DNA from: Paracentrotus lividus
Lineage: Eukaryota > Echinodermata > Echinoidea > Camarodonta > Echinidae
Reading direction: 5' to 3'
Length of the DNA: 64,000 nucleotides
Assembly (NCBI GenBank): GCA_940671915.1
Contig: CALNVZ010003425.1
Coordinates: 36,475,657-36,539,656, forward strand
Under the pieces are notes generated by a model. That model had not been told where the DNA came from. It saw only the letters and a program-made list of their open reading frames with translations, and ran no database searches. The position numbers were made by a program, and so were the translations under genes. Positions 24,001 to 30,207 of the stretch are shown here, one piece after another (position 1 is the stretch's first letter; every line of letters begins with the position of its first letter).

Positions 24001-25780
24001 TCATTAGGTCAAATTCTGTGACACACATACAAATTCGTAGAGTTGTCCTACACCAAAAACGATAATAGGGATTAAAATCTGAAAATTTCACAAATGGTTC
24101 TAGGAATACTACTACTACAAGTACATAGGTCAAGGAGGACATTGCCTGGATCACTAGACATTGCCTTCCTGAGCACCCCACAAACATATCCCCTCCAAGC
24201 CAGTCTATCTAGCAGTAACAGTCCAGAGTTCTGTATCTCTCTTTAGCATGCTAACAGAGATATGCCAACAGTACACTACAGAATAATTAGAACATTAAAA
24301 ATTAGAACATGAATATCACACAAACTTGAACCAAATGACTTCTCATGAGAGAAAACATGAACAATAACATTTTGCTCTGTCATTCAATTTTGGGGATGCA
24401 TATATTCAAATCTATAGATTTCTTTCTCCTGTGAACAAGTAATTTTGTTTCAGCTGTTACCAATTGCGTTGTTCTGATTATTCCGTAATGTTGACATGTC
24501 TGTGCAAATATCTAGGAATATAGTACAAAATTTTATCATTTATCCATTCACTTGTTATTGCTACTTACTGCAAGAGGATGTATTGGGATGGCATCTGCAA
24601 ACATGTTCAGGTTAGTTCTGTGTGTGCACATTAGATAGTCCTGGGTTTTGGTGAATGTTTGATCTCCAGTAGGACTGTACATAGACATGCAGGTACCAGT
24701 CACAGTGGTCTGTATAATTATGAAGAGCATGAAACGCCAAAAGAATATTTGGTTGATTTCTTATTTGTTATAGGGAATTGACGTTAGCTGGAACAAAGTA
24801 CGCATTAGACAAAATGGGAATTGGACAAAATGGTAAACAGGTGAAGTGGCAATTAGACCAAAAGGTAATAAGACCAACTGGTTGTAAAAAAAAAGGAATT
24901 TGACCATGTGAAGTGATACCAAACGGACAGTAGTCAAAGTGGTTGTAGACTAAAAACTAAATTCACCCCATGTGTCTCGTTACCTCAAAGATTCCAGCCT
25001 GTCCAAATGCAGAGCCATGGCTTGGCCTCTTGGTCTGAATGTGAGACAGGAATCCCCTCTTGATGTTCAGAGCCCAGATCTCTTCCTCAGCCTCTGGACA
25101 GAGTGAGGTGATTGTGCCATTGCTCTCCATGGAGAACCGAAGGAAATGAGCCATGAGGACATCGCTGAAGGTGGAGGAGGTCTCCGTGGCGACCATGATG
25201 CCATCTTGACGTCTCTCCAAGATGCTGACATCACTGAACTGAAGGATTGGAAAGCAACAAAAAGTTAATCAATTTTTTTTTATATCGGTGAATATTCCAG
25301 GCTGATAATCCTTGATTTATTCTTTCTTAAAATGTATCTTCTATATCAAAATAATCATTTATAGATGCAAAATATTTGTTTTACTAAATTGATCCACATA
25401 ACGAATTAAGAAAAAACTGTATTTTTCATATTTTTTTTTTCATGAAAAAACTGTATTTTTCATATTTTTTTTTCATATATGATTTTTCAATTGCATGCAA
25501 TTAATGAATTATGAGCTGATTTGATCAGAATTCCACCCCATCATGCATTTTGATGTGAGAATTAAGGCACAGAATAGAACTGTATTAATTATTTGACAAC
25601 CCAAAGTTGCGTAGTCTACCTTAAGCATCATGTCACAGGTGGAGAGGCCTTCAATGACCACTGTAGCCTCCACTCGAACAGTAGAGGACTGGTCACTCTC
25701 TGCGCCATTGATTCTACTGTCAATGTCCACAGTATATGAGAAGTAGTAACTCTTGAAAGCTCTGAAAATTCCCTCATCAT
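238..25780 (-). CDS. Large lipid transfer protein gene (apolipophorin / apolipoprotein B / vitellogenin type), partial, 19 exons in window
   Basis: This secreted lipid-binding protein family assembles or carries lipoprotein particles through an N-terminal lipovitellin-like module. Nineteen minus-strand exons from 25,780 down to 238 join with consistent phase and total 3,261 bp (1,087 codons). The N-terminal part has the family's beta-barrel style (SYTVDIDSR, EEIWALNIKRGFLS), the middle is alpha-helical with LRAIGNMG and LRIAAYHAIIRCPSAE motifs, and later exons resemble the beta-sheet domains. At over 1,000 residues and still open it exceeds microsomal triglyceride transfer protein, so an apoB/apolipophorin-like member is favoured over MTP. 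Vitellogenin proper cannot be excluded because the C-terminal part is outside the window. The signal-peptide exon was not found. Introns are long and full of transposons. Domain assignment is from memory of the family. Confidence 0.85.
1431..1596 (-). CDS. Lipid transfer protein exon 18
   Basis: 166 bp, enters in phase 0 after a TTTTTCTAG acceptor and leaves in phase 1 at GTAAAC. It encodes GEIVKTDHLHFLIGAPDSET and VYSMDLAYHRSNKTLFINTE. The alternating strand pattern with ...vy.mdl.y... resembles the repeated beta sheets of apoB-like proteins. Confidence 0.75.
1795..2028 (+). mobile_element. tRNA-derived SINE, 3' part (family A)
   Basis: Shares with the copies at 7,493 and 57,499 (minus) an AAATGGGTACCCGG-like stretch, a '...CAATGACCGGGGTAATA' block, an AAGCGCTTT block, a GGCGCTATATAAAT block and a terminal ATT microsatellite. 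The tRNA-like head is not recognisable here. Confidence 0.65.
2394..2495 (-). CDS. Lipid transfer protein exon 17
   Basis: 102 bp, phase 0 at both ends, acceptor TTATCACTGTAG, donor GTAAGG. It encodes PEALFQTWGMEISVDKLEES and LVSYNLEAGFRTDE. Moderate family resemblance; support is mainly from splice sites and phase. Confidence 0.7.
2715..3200 (-). pseudogene. 3' end of a non-LTR retrotransposon reverse-transcriptase ORF (RTE/CR1-like LINE fragment)
   Basis: The minus strand encodes FLGITWKDKVPNTEVLSRAG, a YTLRNRRMRWFRHVPRMEDG block and HWEEAADDRTR further on, in shifting frames with stops. The 'LGI.W.D.v.n..vL.r.g...m...l..rRlRW.GHv.RM.d.r.pk' pattern is the well-known C-terminal region of metazoan LINE polyproteins. 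It lies in an intron of the lipid transfer protein gene in the same orientation. The upstream RT domain is absent. Confidence 0.8.
3765..3900 (-). CDS. Lipid transfer protein exon 16
   Basis: 136 bp, enters in phase 2 after GGTTCTGTTCCCAG and leaves in phase 0 at GTAAGG. It encodes SSLYFMQMNEMVPSFERVID and LSNPRFNLHISSTRPVAPF. It was found because exons 15 and 17 do not match in phase without it, and its phase repairs the join. Confidence 0.8.
4806..4985 (-). CDS. Lipid transfer protein exon 15
   Basis: 180 bp, phase 2 in and out, acceptor TCTTTACAG, donor GTAAGT. It encodes IEIHYQMVVDAHCARSGLSY, LATSLNLGGSLSFENGMIK and KIDAPPQRQTFIKAS. The 'g...k..id.P..rq......' end closely resembles the equivalent strand in apoB. 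Confidence 0.9.
5405..5445. repeat. AATTC-type simple repeat, possible LINE tail
   Basis: A run of CAATT units follows AATAAA-rich sequence, as at some invertebrate LINE 3' ends. The upstream sequence is not recognisable. Confidence 0.3.
5842..6059 (-). CDS. Lipid transfer protein exon 14
   Basis: 218 bp, enters in phase 0 after TGCCTACAG and leaves in phase 2 at GTATGT. It encodes HEYSMNKNFKPSKVTIPTMV, GMPLEVNIQGAINTVLKASG and RRMAIQGVFEPR. 'iPT..G.Pl....ga....' is a conserved beta-sheet-domain signature of large lipid transfer proteins. Confidence 0.9.
6268..6369 (-). CDS. Lipid transfer protein exon 13
   Basis: 102 bp, phase 0, donor GTATGC. The acceptor (AACTTCAAAAAG) is poor in pyrimidines, so the 5' boundary is the least certain of the set. 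It encodes SIATRVLGNDVFYKDSDDI and MMDMYRKNTIME. The family's 'l..k.fGnel.y.d' motif is recognisable. Confidence 0.78.
6453..6499. repeat. Poly(A) tract of about 47 bases
   Basis: An unbroken A run. No retroposon body was recognised next to it. Confidence 0.8.
6646..7238. mobile_element. Short non-autonomous element with DIRS-like termini
   Basis: The left end (AAATTATCACTAATTTTA...) nearly matches the left terminus of the DIRS element at 14,806 (AAAATTAGCACTAATTTTA...). The right end finishes in GAAGTAAAT, as does that element. Inside are inverted repeats ATATTTGCCTACTTTGCT (near 6,688) and AGCAAAGTAGGTAAATAT (near 7,201) that differ from those of the large DIRS. About 490 bp of internal sequence has no recognisable coding content. 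Interpretation: a deletion derivative of a sister DIRS family. Confidence 0.6.
7493..7740 (+). mobile_element. tRNA-derived SINE (family A), near full length
   Basis: A-box-like TAGTCTAGTGGTCG near 7,500 and B-box-like AGAGTTTCATTCCC near 7,537 are followed by the family body (GGATACCCGAGAGG, AATCCAATGAACGGG, AAGCGCTTTGGG) and an ATT tail. It is an intronic insertion in the lipid transfer protein gene. Confidence 0.7.
7814..7903 (-). CDS. Lipid transfer protein exon 12
   Basis: 90 bp, 30 codons, phase 0, acceptor TTGCTATATAG, donor GTAAAT. It encodes VDARAEGWQEAFESLIEFS followed by acidic residues, the 'R.eGl...i..l' segment that follows the idl.E motif in the family. Confidence 0.85.
8239..8363 (-). 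CDS. Lipid transfer protein exon 11
   Basis: 125 bp, acceptor TTTCTCCTCAG, donor GTGTGT, enters in phase 1 and leaves in phase 0. It encodes GIHFDSDVVFSNNSYLPKSA and RLAVNVYIFGYGIDLFE. 'S.LPrs...n...fg..idl.E' is the conserved switch into the beta-sheet domain in apoB/vitellogenin. Confidence 0.9.
8441..8832. mobile_element. Palindromic MITE of about 392 bp
   Basis: Left end AATTCCACGGTAACCGACGT and right end GTCAGTTACCGTGGAATT are inverted repeats. Homology extends inward about 80 bp on each side (both contain ACACAACCATTTCTAAATTG and GTACTGTAAT in inverted orientation). The centre is an imperfect GTAACGTCAGTTAC palindrome series. No coding content. Confidence 0.75.
8934..9245. repeat. (ATG/GAT)n microsatellite
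   Basis: About 300 bp of GATGAT repeats with interspersed GGT and AAT variants. It creates spurious open frames of poly-Asp, poly-Met, poly-His and poly-Ile on both strands. A second short tract lies at 9,376-9,430. Confidence 0.95.
9527..10675. mobile_element. TIR-bounded repeat (TGTCCCCGCCGA type) containing a 157-bp tandem array
   Basis: The left end reads TGTCCCCGCCGA and the right end TCGGCGGGGACA, an inverted pair. Inside, from about 9,565 to 10,560, roughly seven units of about 157 bp repeat, each with CACCTAGTGCTATCACATA, GGAATCGAAATCGGATGAAA, GTAGCATTTTGTAGCCAAT and a cluster of GGTCA motifs. The right flank carries a GGACGGACGGACG stretch. Many invertebrate genomes carry repeats with this terminus. 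No transposase is visible. Confidence 0.8.
10972..11127 (-). CDS. Lipid transfer protein exon 10
   Basis: 156 bp, phase 1 at both ends, acceptor TATCTCTCAG, donor GTAAAT. It encodes VTCYVSGHLSNLRNSQDPM and THVTKCGMGYRKF-type sequence ending in FYGLSYYD. 'SHL.NL..S.DP' matches the last helices of the helical domain before the beta-sheet domains. Confidence 0.88.
11690..11815. repeat. AAT/ATA-rich low-complexity tract
   Basis: Runs of AATAATAATA with GATAATGATAATA. Intronic, with no other content seen. Confidence 0.8.
12099..12240 (-). CDS. Lipid transfer protein exon 9
   Basis: 142 bp, enters in phase 0 after AATTTCATCATCAG and leaves in phase 1 at GTAATC. It encodes IDRFMRIFSTTNNDNELRIA and AYHAIIRCPSAEVLLAI, continuing the helical repeat array. 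Confidence 0.9.
12739..12885 (-). CDS. Lipid transfer protein exon 8
   Basis: 147 bp, phase 0 at both ends, acceptor TATAATGTAG, donor GTGAGC. It encodes LMSLRAIGNMGLVMSKSLL and NIRVAAIEAYRRTSCDVVP. The 'LkALGNmG' motif is the best-known helical-domain signature of vitellogenin/apoB N-termini. The upstream intron is about 7.3 kb because it contains the DIRS retrotransposon. Confidence 0.9.
12957..13215. repeat. Two-unit tandem repeat, about 150-bp period
   Basis: Unit 1 (from about 12,957) and unit 2 (from about 13,108) both contain TCTT-CCTGATTT, AAAACATGCAAT, TTTTGACCCCTAAATGACC and CAACAAA-ATGTGGT blocks in the same order, diverged by about a quarter. Intronic. Confidence 0.6.
13795..14034 (-). 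mobile_element. MITE copy 1 (TACTGTATTCG family, 240 bp)
   Basis: Ends TACTGTATTCGTGGAAATAT and CCGTGAATACAGTA. Interior blocks (GCGCGAATT, TAGGCATGATTACCTATGCA, GGGTTCAATTGCAAGC) match the reverse complement of the copy at 22,328. It is flanked by TA at both ends, consistent with a TA target duplication. No coding content. Confidence 0.8.
14806..15013. repeat. DIRS inverted terminal repeat, 3' side of element
   Basis: Begins TAGTAAAATTAGCACTAATT, then TTATTATTTACGAGATAATC, and continues into the part shared with the other ITR (ACCCTCTCTTACCTTGC to CATTCTGA). The first roughly 40 bp are a unique extension that is repeated, inverted, in the internal complementary region. Confidence 0.9.
15079..15150. 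repeat. DIRS internal complementary region (circle-junction copy)
   Basis: Reads GTCATGTGATTATCTCGTAA, then ATAATAAAATTAGTGCTAA, then TTTTACTAATTTACTTCAAT and AATCACATGAC. The first half is the reverse complement of the element's left terminal extension, and the second half is the reverse complement of its right terminal extension. The two are fused exactly as they would be in a circularised element. This is the diagnostic DIRS feature and serves as a template to rebuild the termini during replication. Confidence 0.9.
15875..16375 (-). pseudogene. DIRS tyrosine recombinase, N-terminal core-binding part
   Basis: The 166-codon frame contains SRRESTLTVYNSRLAAFSEW, CDEKGCSP and PVLADFLIHLL, the SAM-like DNA-binding domain pattern ('S...Y...w..F..WC...g.dP....v..iadFL..L') of DIRS recombinases. 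The following sequence down to 15,342 shows RPEL-like fragments in several frames but not an intact R...HxxR...Y catalytic set, so the recombinase is truncated or frameshifted. Confidence 0.75.
16544..17167 (-). CDS. DIRS RNase H domain
   Basis: The 207-codon frame contains VYLGAELDFDRER (end of the RT connection), VYSTDASFQGWGGLCEG (first catalytic Asp), VLEMLAVQSSLD (Glu helix), ILFLTDNVSMAAYINRQGG (TDN Asp) and YLLGRENVIADF (final Asp). These are the four-acid RNase H motifs in the form typical of DIRS elements. The 3' end of the domain continues in other overlapping frames at 16,491-16,907, so a frameshift is possible. Confidence 0.85.
   Translation of the reverse strand: MAFSSQLQGAAPSPTRTPVYLGAELDFDRERAGSFVSEDLGPPPAGGGPAASPVEEPCVSFQGHALSCDSTIRVYSTDASFQGWGGLCEGQWTAGDWSQLTSPPHIYVLEMLAVQSSLDLFQDRLLGRSILFLTDNVSMAAYINRQGGTHSRSLNRLTAQLWRWCREKSILPPASYLLGRENVIADFCPAANLSPRNGLSVRPSSSG
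17150..17260 (-). pseudogene. Reverse transcriptase remnant with a deleted palm
   Basis: DAYFHVP (17,191-17,211), the motif A region of DIRS reverse transcriptases, is followed after only four residues by LPDDWLLVA (from about 17,178), the motif C region normally reading YLDDWLL. In intact elements roughly 80 residues lie between them, so most of the palm and motif B are gone and YLDD has become LPDD. Catalytic activity is not expected. Confidence 0.75.
17577..18974 (-). pseudogene. DIRS gag-like Pro/Gly-rich region with internal tandem repeats
   Basis: Minus-strand frames (for example 17,739-18,542 and 18,579-18,974) are rich in P, G, S and Y, with repeated FSAGG...GYYGYPLGYAQAPTG and VAQKIAVSDSLRDESRAPTS. 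The DNA contains repeats: 17,577-17,735 resembles 17,742-17,880 and 18,130-18,210, and 18,230-18,300 resembles 18,556-18,625 (CGCAATTTTCTGTGCTACAC in both). Position upstream of RT suggests the gag/ORF1 role. Low confidence in exact frame boundaries. Confidence 0.6.
19756..19938. repeat. DIRS inverted terminal repeat, 5' side of element
   Basis: Shares TCAGAATGAAGATATA to GAGGGTCATGTGATTAT with the other ITR (inverted), then has its own extension TGAAGTAAAT. Small indels separate the two ITRs. Confidence 0.9.
20216..20401 (-). CDS. Lipid transfer protein exon 7
   Basis: 186 bp, 62 codons, phase 0 at both ends. The acceptor is the weak TTCAATTAAAG. Choosing the stronger-looking AG ten bases downstream (TGTAAG) would put a TGA in frame, so 20,401 is preferred. 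It encodes HEMNLQAYNALSAMIHQYC, SQDDCSRDSDIVAAASVFED and SCVPENETDQKK, followed by donor GTAGGA. Confidence 0.75.
20558..20729 (-). CDS. Lipid transfer protein exon 6
   Basis: 172 bp, acceptor CCTATTTTCAG, donor GTAAGT, leaves in phase 0. It encodes NIVKDALTDCDTEQCAQGF, SENSAENGFYLKKWFMKLAF and KNPTKNMIGLVW, typical of the helical repeats of the family. The preceding 2.3-kb intron contains a SINE and the palindromic TIR element at 21,716-22,874. Confidence 0.85.
20815..21060 (+). mobile_element. tRNA-derived SINE (family B)
   Basis: A-box-like TGGCCCAGTGGATAGAGCG and B-box-like GGTCATAGGTTCC lie at normal tRNA spacing, followed by a tRNA-unrelated body (GCTGCTCAGTGGCTGCTAGG) and a CAATAAACTTTGG end. 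It differs from family A. Confidence 0.6.
21716..22874. mobile_element. Foldback TIR element with TA target site, 1.16 kb
   Basis: Ends TACAGTGTGTTCCTAAAAAA and the inverse TTTTTTTAGGAACACACTGTA. Homology between the two arms extends several hundred bp inward (AGTTCAAAGGTCAGTCATTT, CACAAAGTTTCAATGAAATG and CTCATTTGTCAAAG all occur inverted in the right arm). The right arm is longer because it contains the MITE at 22,328-22,561 and a small hairpin insertion at about 22,605-22,700. No transposase frame is seen. Confidence 0.85.
22328..22561 (+). mobile_element. MITE copy 2 (TACTGTATTCG family) nested in the foldback element
   Basis: Begins TACTGTATTCGCTGTTATTT and ends CACGAATACAGTA. It is a homologue of 13,795-14,034 in opposite orientation and interrupts the right arm of the 21,716-22,874 element at a TA, while the left arm is uninterrupted at the same position. 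Confidence 0.9.
22990..23239 (-). CDS. Lipid transfer protein exon 5
   Basis: Enters in phase 1 after CTGTCTGTAG and encodes TTLLYEDPTQVS, QLCESITYGISSE and LFEELTRQFGDLDTDNMNTI, the start of the alpha-helical domain. Two overlapping donors exist. GTACGT (exon end 22,990) keeps the frame into the next exon through a shared GTT codon. GTAAAG four bases later would not, so the first is chosen. Confidence 0.8.
23691..23880 (-). CDS. Lipid transfer protein exon 4
   Basis: 190 bp entering in phase 0 and leaving in phase 1, with acceptor TATCTTGTAG and donor GTAAGT. It encodes SRMECEYEMDAQSISSVEC, ETHTLRPFAE and VHTVITNVDIRPT, the end of the barrel before the helical domain. Confidence 0.85.
24279..24488. 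mobile_element. Possible small TIR element
   Basis: ACAGAATAATTAGAACA at the left and TTGTTCTGATTATTCCGT at the right form an imperfect inverted pair 210 bp apart. Only the ends support this; target duplication not determined. Confidence 0.4.
24569..24709 (-). CDS. Lipid transfer protein exon 3
   Basis: 141 bp, phase 0 at both ends, acceptor TTATACAG, donor GTAAGT. It encodes TTVTGTCMSMYSPTG and YLMCTHRTNLNMFAD. The paired cysteines around a TKT/CTHR segment fit the disulfide-bearing strand region of lipovitellin-type N-terminal domains. Confidence 0.85.
24984..25238 (-). CDS. Lipid transfer protein exon 2
   Basis: 255 bp, 85 codons, phase 0 at both ends, donor GTAACG. It encodes the conserved barrel segment with LMAHFLRFSMESNG, SLCPEAEEEIWALNIKRG and SHIQTKRP. 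In this family the sequence 'E..W..NIKRG.LS..Q' is a strong signature, and it is the clearest family match in the window. Confidence 0.9.
25620..25780 (-). CDS. Lipid transfer protein exon 1 of those placed (N-terminal barrel)
   Basis: Acceptor TTTTATGCAG, then a frame starting DDEGIFRAFKSYYFSYTVD and ending in LSTCDMMLK before a GTAGAC donor. It enters in phase 1 and leaves in phase 0. The single Cys followed by a hydrophobic strand resembles the first beta strands of the lipovitellin barrel. At least one upstream exon is needed for the start codon and signal peptide. Confidence 0.8.
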
Positions 25781-26025
25781 CTGCATAAAAATTACATACA
25801 TGTTTCATATACAATATTCAATTTAAATTAATCAAAATAGCATATAGCACATAAAATACGATACGGGGTTTCTCCGTCACCCTTGTCTTCGAGATATAGA
25901 ACTGGGACTGATAAATGGAATGGGACAGGTACCATGCACCCAAATAGGCTATATAAATTATATACGAAAGGCCTCGACTATATATATACCAACATTCTTA
26001 CATATATTTAAAGCTCAGGGCCGTC

Positions 26026-27763
26026 GCCAGGGGGGGTGCGGAGGGTGCGAACGCACCCCCCTTCAGAACAAAAAAAAAGAAAAAAAAAGATGCAAAACAG
26101 AAAAAAAAGAGAAAAAAAAAAGAGGGATGCGAAAGAGGAGCAAAAATATATATGGTCGTCGCCGGGGGAGGGGGTGCGTTGGGTAGGGGGGGGGGTTACT
26201 AATCGGTCCCGCTTGTTTCGAACACCGGCACCTATCAAGACTAACCGGCGCCACTAAATTCGAAACGTGATAGAGTATAAAGTTGTAGTATTTTGCTCTC
26301 CCGGTCCTTCTTTGGACATCATTTCCCTGCAGCAGCCGACCCATATCTCCCAAATTACGTAATTTTTCTCTCGCTTCGCGGTCGAAACTTTTTTTCTCTC
26401 TAAGGATTAGGCCTACGTCTTCTTTTAAGATATAGTTACAAATAAATTTGATAACTCCTAAATTCATTATGAAATTGCATTATATTTATTTTTTCAAGCG
26501 CGCTCTATAATTATGTGGTTGTCTAATTCTATTACAAAAGATTATCATCAAGTTTAGGAGATGCTTTAGTCAGTTAGTTGCTAAAAAAGTTTTAACTGCC
26601 CTGCATTCAGGTAATTATAACAGAAAATGTTGGGCATGCATGTATGCTATAAACTTTCAAAATAAAATAAACAAAAGCCAATGATTAATACTTCGTTTTC
26701 AGTTCTCTACGTAGGCCTACGATTTTCCGCTCGCCCTTCGTGCTCGTATGTTTTCAAAAATTTTCGTCATATTCAGAAAGGGATTACAAACATTAAATTT
26801 ATAGACTATTAAGCAATGTGATTTTCATTCGCGCTTGGCCCTCGCATTTTGTCAAAGGGCGGGGGTTATCAGCTCCTAAAGGAATTTAAAAAAGAAGTAA
26901 GGGGCAAAATACTGTGAAATACAATGCCTTCATGTTGTTATTATATGGCAAATTTGCGGCTCACGCTTCGCGCTCGCTACCAAAAAATAAGACAATTGAT
27001 AAACAAGATATATTCTTCCTTCAAATAGGTATTATTATTTGAAAGCTCATGCCCCGCTTCGTGTTGGTATGCTTAAAAAAGGAATTATCATTTCCCGAAA
27101 GGGACTACAATCATTTATATTGAACATTCTTAAATAGGATATAATTTCGCTCGCGCTTCGCTCGCGCTTCGGTCTCGCATTTTGTAAAGGGCGGTGATTA
27201 TCAGCTCATGGGAGACTTTAAAAAAAAGTCATTAAGGTAAAATTTCCGGCTCGCGCTTCGCGCTCGCAAGCCAAATAGAAGACAATGATCAAACATAATG
27301 CTCTGACTTCATCACGTTCGATCAGAAAGGATATACAGACATTTATTTAGACCATTATAAACAGACCTGTTAATTAAGAAGTATGGCGCACAATATGTGT
27401 GAAATACAATTCCTTCATGTCATTATAAGGCAAAATTTTCGGCTCGCGCTTCGCGCTCGCAAACAAAGCACAAAACAATGGTTAAACGGAATTCTTTTTC
27501 TTCAAAGTCGCTATACAGAAAGCTTTCTTCTCGGGCTTCGCTCCCACATGTTTAGGCCTACATCATAAAAGGAATTACCTTTTTTTTTCATTCCAAAAAA
27601 AAAAAATCTCTATGGTGTATAAGAGGTGCCGTGAGACACCCCTCCCATATACCTCCCCCCTGCTCGCTCGCTAGGCTCACTCGGGCCTGGTCGCTTCGCC
27701 CCCTAAAAATGGACATTGACTCCAAAACGCACCTCCCCTAGAAAAAAGCTGGTGACGGCCCTG
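26026..27763. mobile_element. Non-autonomous DNA transposon, 1.74 kb, with perfect AAGCT target duplication
   Basis: Ends CAGGGCCGTCGCCAG and CTGGTGACGGCCCTG are inverted repeats, and both are flanked by AAGCT (26,021-26,025 and 27,764-27,768). The interior holds several diverged internal units, each centred on the palindromic motif GGCTCGCGCTTCGCGCTCGC (26,957, 27,249, 27,441 and variants), followed by a AAxACAATGxTxAA stretch. No transposase frame is visible. Confidence 0.85.
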
Positions 27764-27850
27764 AAGCTATAGATCTACAGCAAATTTAAGGTTTATTTAA
27801 GGCCTACACTTAATTTCTTTACCACCTAAATGCCTGCAGTATATTTCATG

Positions 27851-28017
27851 CATATCGTCTGTTGAGAGCCAGAAGGGCGTTATTGCATTTTAAAGATGTT
27901 CCATTGAGAACCAGAAGGGCGTTATTGCTGTACAAAGTCAACAAAAGCGACCTTCTGGTTCTCAACGGAACATCTTTGATCTGTAATAACGCCCTCTGGT
28001 TCTCAGCCGACGATATG
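27851..28017. mobile_element. Palindromic foldback element, 167 bp
   Basis: CATATCGTCTGTTGAGAGCC at the left is matched by the inverse at the right (TCTCAGCCGACGATATG). Arms of about 70 bp contain GAACCAGAAGGGCGTTATT and its complement, so the whole element can fold into a hairpin. One arm also has a short internal direct repeat of GAxCCAGAAGGGCGTTATTG. Confidence 0.8.
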
Positions 28018-28019
28018 AT

Positions 28020-29040
28020 AAATAAAAGAAGTAACTAAAATACATTCAAATAAATAAGCTTTTATTTTGGAAAACTTTTATTAAAGAACAAAAACCAAAG
28101 AACATCAAATAAACCATATCCAAGCACAATTTTTTTTAATAAATGTAATTTCTATGGTAGGATTTAATGGATATGGGGGGAAATATAGGCCTACGTGCAT
28201 ATTCACAAAATTCACAAATATGACAAAATTGGTGCCAGTGATAATGTCCTGAGGGTGTAATTCTAACTTTTATTTATTACAGTGATAGTAGGGTTGGTTT
28301 ATCTTACCCACAGGCTAATCTTACCTCACTCTCCAGCTAAAGAACAATATAGTCCTTTAGCAAAAGCATGCTAGCAGCAAAGCTATGTCGGGATTGTGGC
28401 AAAATTTTTGTGTGGAGACTGATTTGCGTTCCCATATGGTTTTGCAAAAAATTTGCCCTTCTGAGCCGGGTGGTATGCACTTCATCACCTCACTGCTCTG
28501 AATTATGACAGGTTAATGGTCCATCCCGGGTGGAAAGTCAAGACAATATATACTGCTGAACCAGAAAATATAGCCCAAAATTTGATTGGATGTTGGGAAA
28601 CTAAGGCCTTTTTGGATATCCAATCAAGAGAAGTTTCTTAATCGTCGAGCCCTTCGTCTGTACACTCAACTGCACTCCACCGTTCGGTGCGTGAGTGGAA
28701 GGACGTATGGACAAGCCGGAGCTAATGTCCGAATGTAGGTCAATTACTTGATAATATAGTGAAATCAAATTTATTGAAAACCTATTCTATGATAAACATA
28801 AATAGACTTCTACATGTAGTATAGGAAGGCTTCAATTTAGAGTCAATATCTTTTGCAAAAGGAAGAAAATTCATTGGGAAAAACCAATGGACCAAGATGC
28901 AAAACCTGCCACCCTTAGTCCCACTTTCACTACTCGGTCAATACTTTGTATTGACTTAGTAAGCCTATGAGTGAGAAAAAGGTGTTTAACAATAAATACC
29001 CAAACTAATAAATTGCATACACTATTTTTTAAATTTTTCA
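28020..29040. other. Unassigned AT-rich intergenic DNA
   Basis: No convincing ORF, inverted-end element or tandem repeat was recognised here. Confidence 0.5.
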
Positions 29041-29316
29041 TCAAGTTACCTCGACTGTCACATACTTCTGCACATCGCCAGAATTAGACAGAAACAGATA
29101 TTTCCAGACGAGTATTAGGTTGTCGATGTGTGCTTTAATAATAACCGTGGCCAAGAGGCCGATCGTCAATATCGATAGCATAATCACAAGAATCGATAAT
29201 ATCACAAATACTAGTAACCATAACATTATGGCGTGGCTAATTTCCTTCTTTTCTTTTCCTTCAATAAGAACACGATTGTAAACTTTTTCAAAATACATTA
29301 TTAAATAAACATTCAA
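29041..29316 (-). CDS. Open frame with a long hydrophobic N-terminal segment, unrecognised
   Basis: A minus-strand frame of up to 91 codons. From an internal Met at 29,226 it reads MLWLLVFVILSILVIMLSIL, further hydrophobic residues, then ATVIIKAHIDNLILVWKYLF and DVQKYVTVE before a good donor (GTAACT at about 29,048). It could be a 5' exon with a membrane anchor or signal anchor. Its exit phase (0) does not fit lipid transfer protein exon 1 (phase 1), so it is not placed in that gene. A frame-disrupted copy lies at 33,801-33,956. It may not be a gene. Confidence 0.3.
   Translation of the reverse strand: MNVYLIMYFEKVYNRVLIEGKEKKEISHAIMLWLLVFVILSILVIMLSILTIGLLATVIIKAHIDNLILVWKYLFLSNSGDVQKYVTVEVT
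29076..29233. repeat. Direct duplicate, copy 1 (158 bp)
   Basis: Nearly identical to 33,801-33,956. The only differences I see are two one-base gaps in the other copy (GTTGTCGATG versus GTTGCGATG, and GAGGCCGATCG versus GAGGCGATCG). The copies are in the same orientation, 4.7 kb apart. Confidence 0.95.
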
Positions 29317-30207
29317 ACAGAAAACATAATAGGTCTAACGGTTTCCACAAAATACACAAGGAAACGCTAACAGTTAAACTTGGAACAATAACTTTTGAAA
29401 TCTTATTTTAGTCAGAACCACTCCAACAAAACTGCTAGTACTTAACCATTCTAACTCCTGTAATATAAATTTAAAAGCATCTAACAATCAACCTATCAGC
29501 ATATAACCGATTCAATATATGGTGATTGTAAAACAGTGAAATATATTATTGACACAAGTATCTTTTAAACGAATATCTTTTGCATATGGCAACTTTATAT
29601 GACTTTCCTTAATCACGATCAATAAATAGTGGGTTAGCGATATGAATCTAACTCAACAAATAATAACATGCAATTTACTGTGTATAAAACCATGCGGTAT
29701 TCATTGAAAATCTATAAAGCTAACTACATAATATAAAAGATCAACAATACACTAAGTTTACTCCTAATTAGTAATAGGTGCGAACCGAATTGTGTGCTAA
29801 TATAATTATCAAGCCTTTAAATTTTGTACATTCCTGTAACAAATTATACAAGGGAAAATATTCCAGCTCAAACAGTAAGGCCTATCAATTCCTTTAAACC
29901 TCTTCTAAAGATTGTGGGTTGAAACATACAATTACATTGGAAATGCAACGCACTAAAACTAAACATTTCTAAAACATTAAACAACAAGATAGTATTCACT
30001 TGTATTAAAAGGCTACAATCCATGACATGCAGATATCATCCTAAACATTTTACAAACTATCAGTGCAGAACATAACTGTTGGTCAATAATAAGCTAAGAA
30101 GATAACTTGGGAAAACATACTTTATCCAAATAGCGAAATCAAACGTGTATTCAATAATATAAAGTATTCAATGGTTCAGAGCAGGCCTACTATAACCGGA
30201 AAGGACG

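Noticed and set aside
26008..26467. Frames of up to 134 codons around 26.0-26.5 kb
   Set aside because: They arise from A/G-rich sequence inside the 26,026 element. No family resemblance on either strand.
29041..29316. Signal-peptide exon of the lipid transfer protein gene
   Set aside because: The exit phase is 0 while the next placed exon needs phase 1, and the residues after the hydrophobic stretch do not resemble the family. Kept only as an unassigned open frame.
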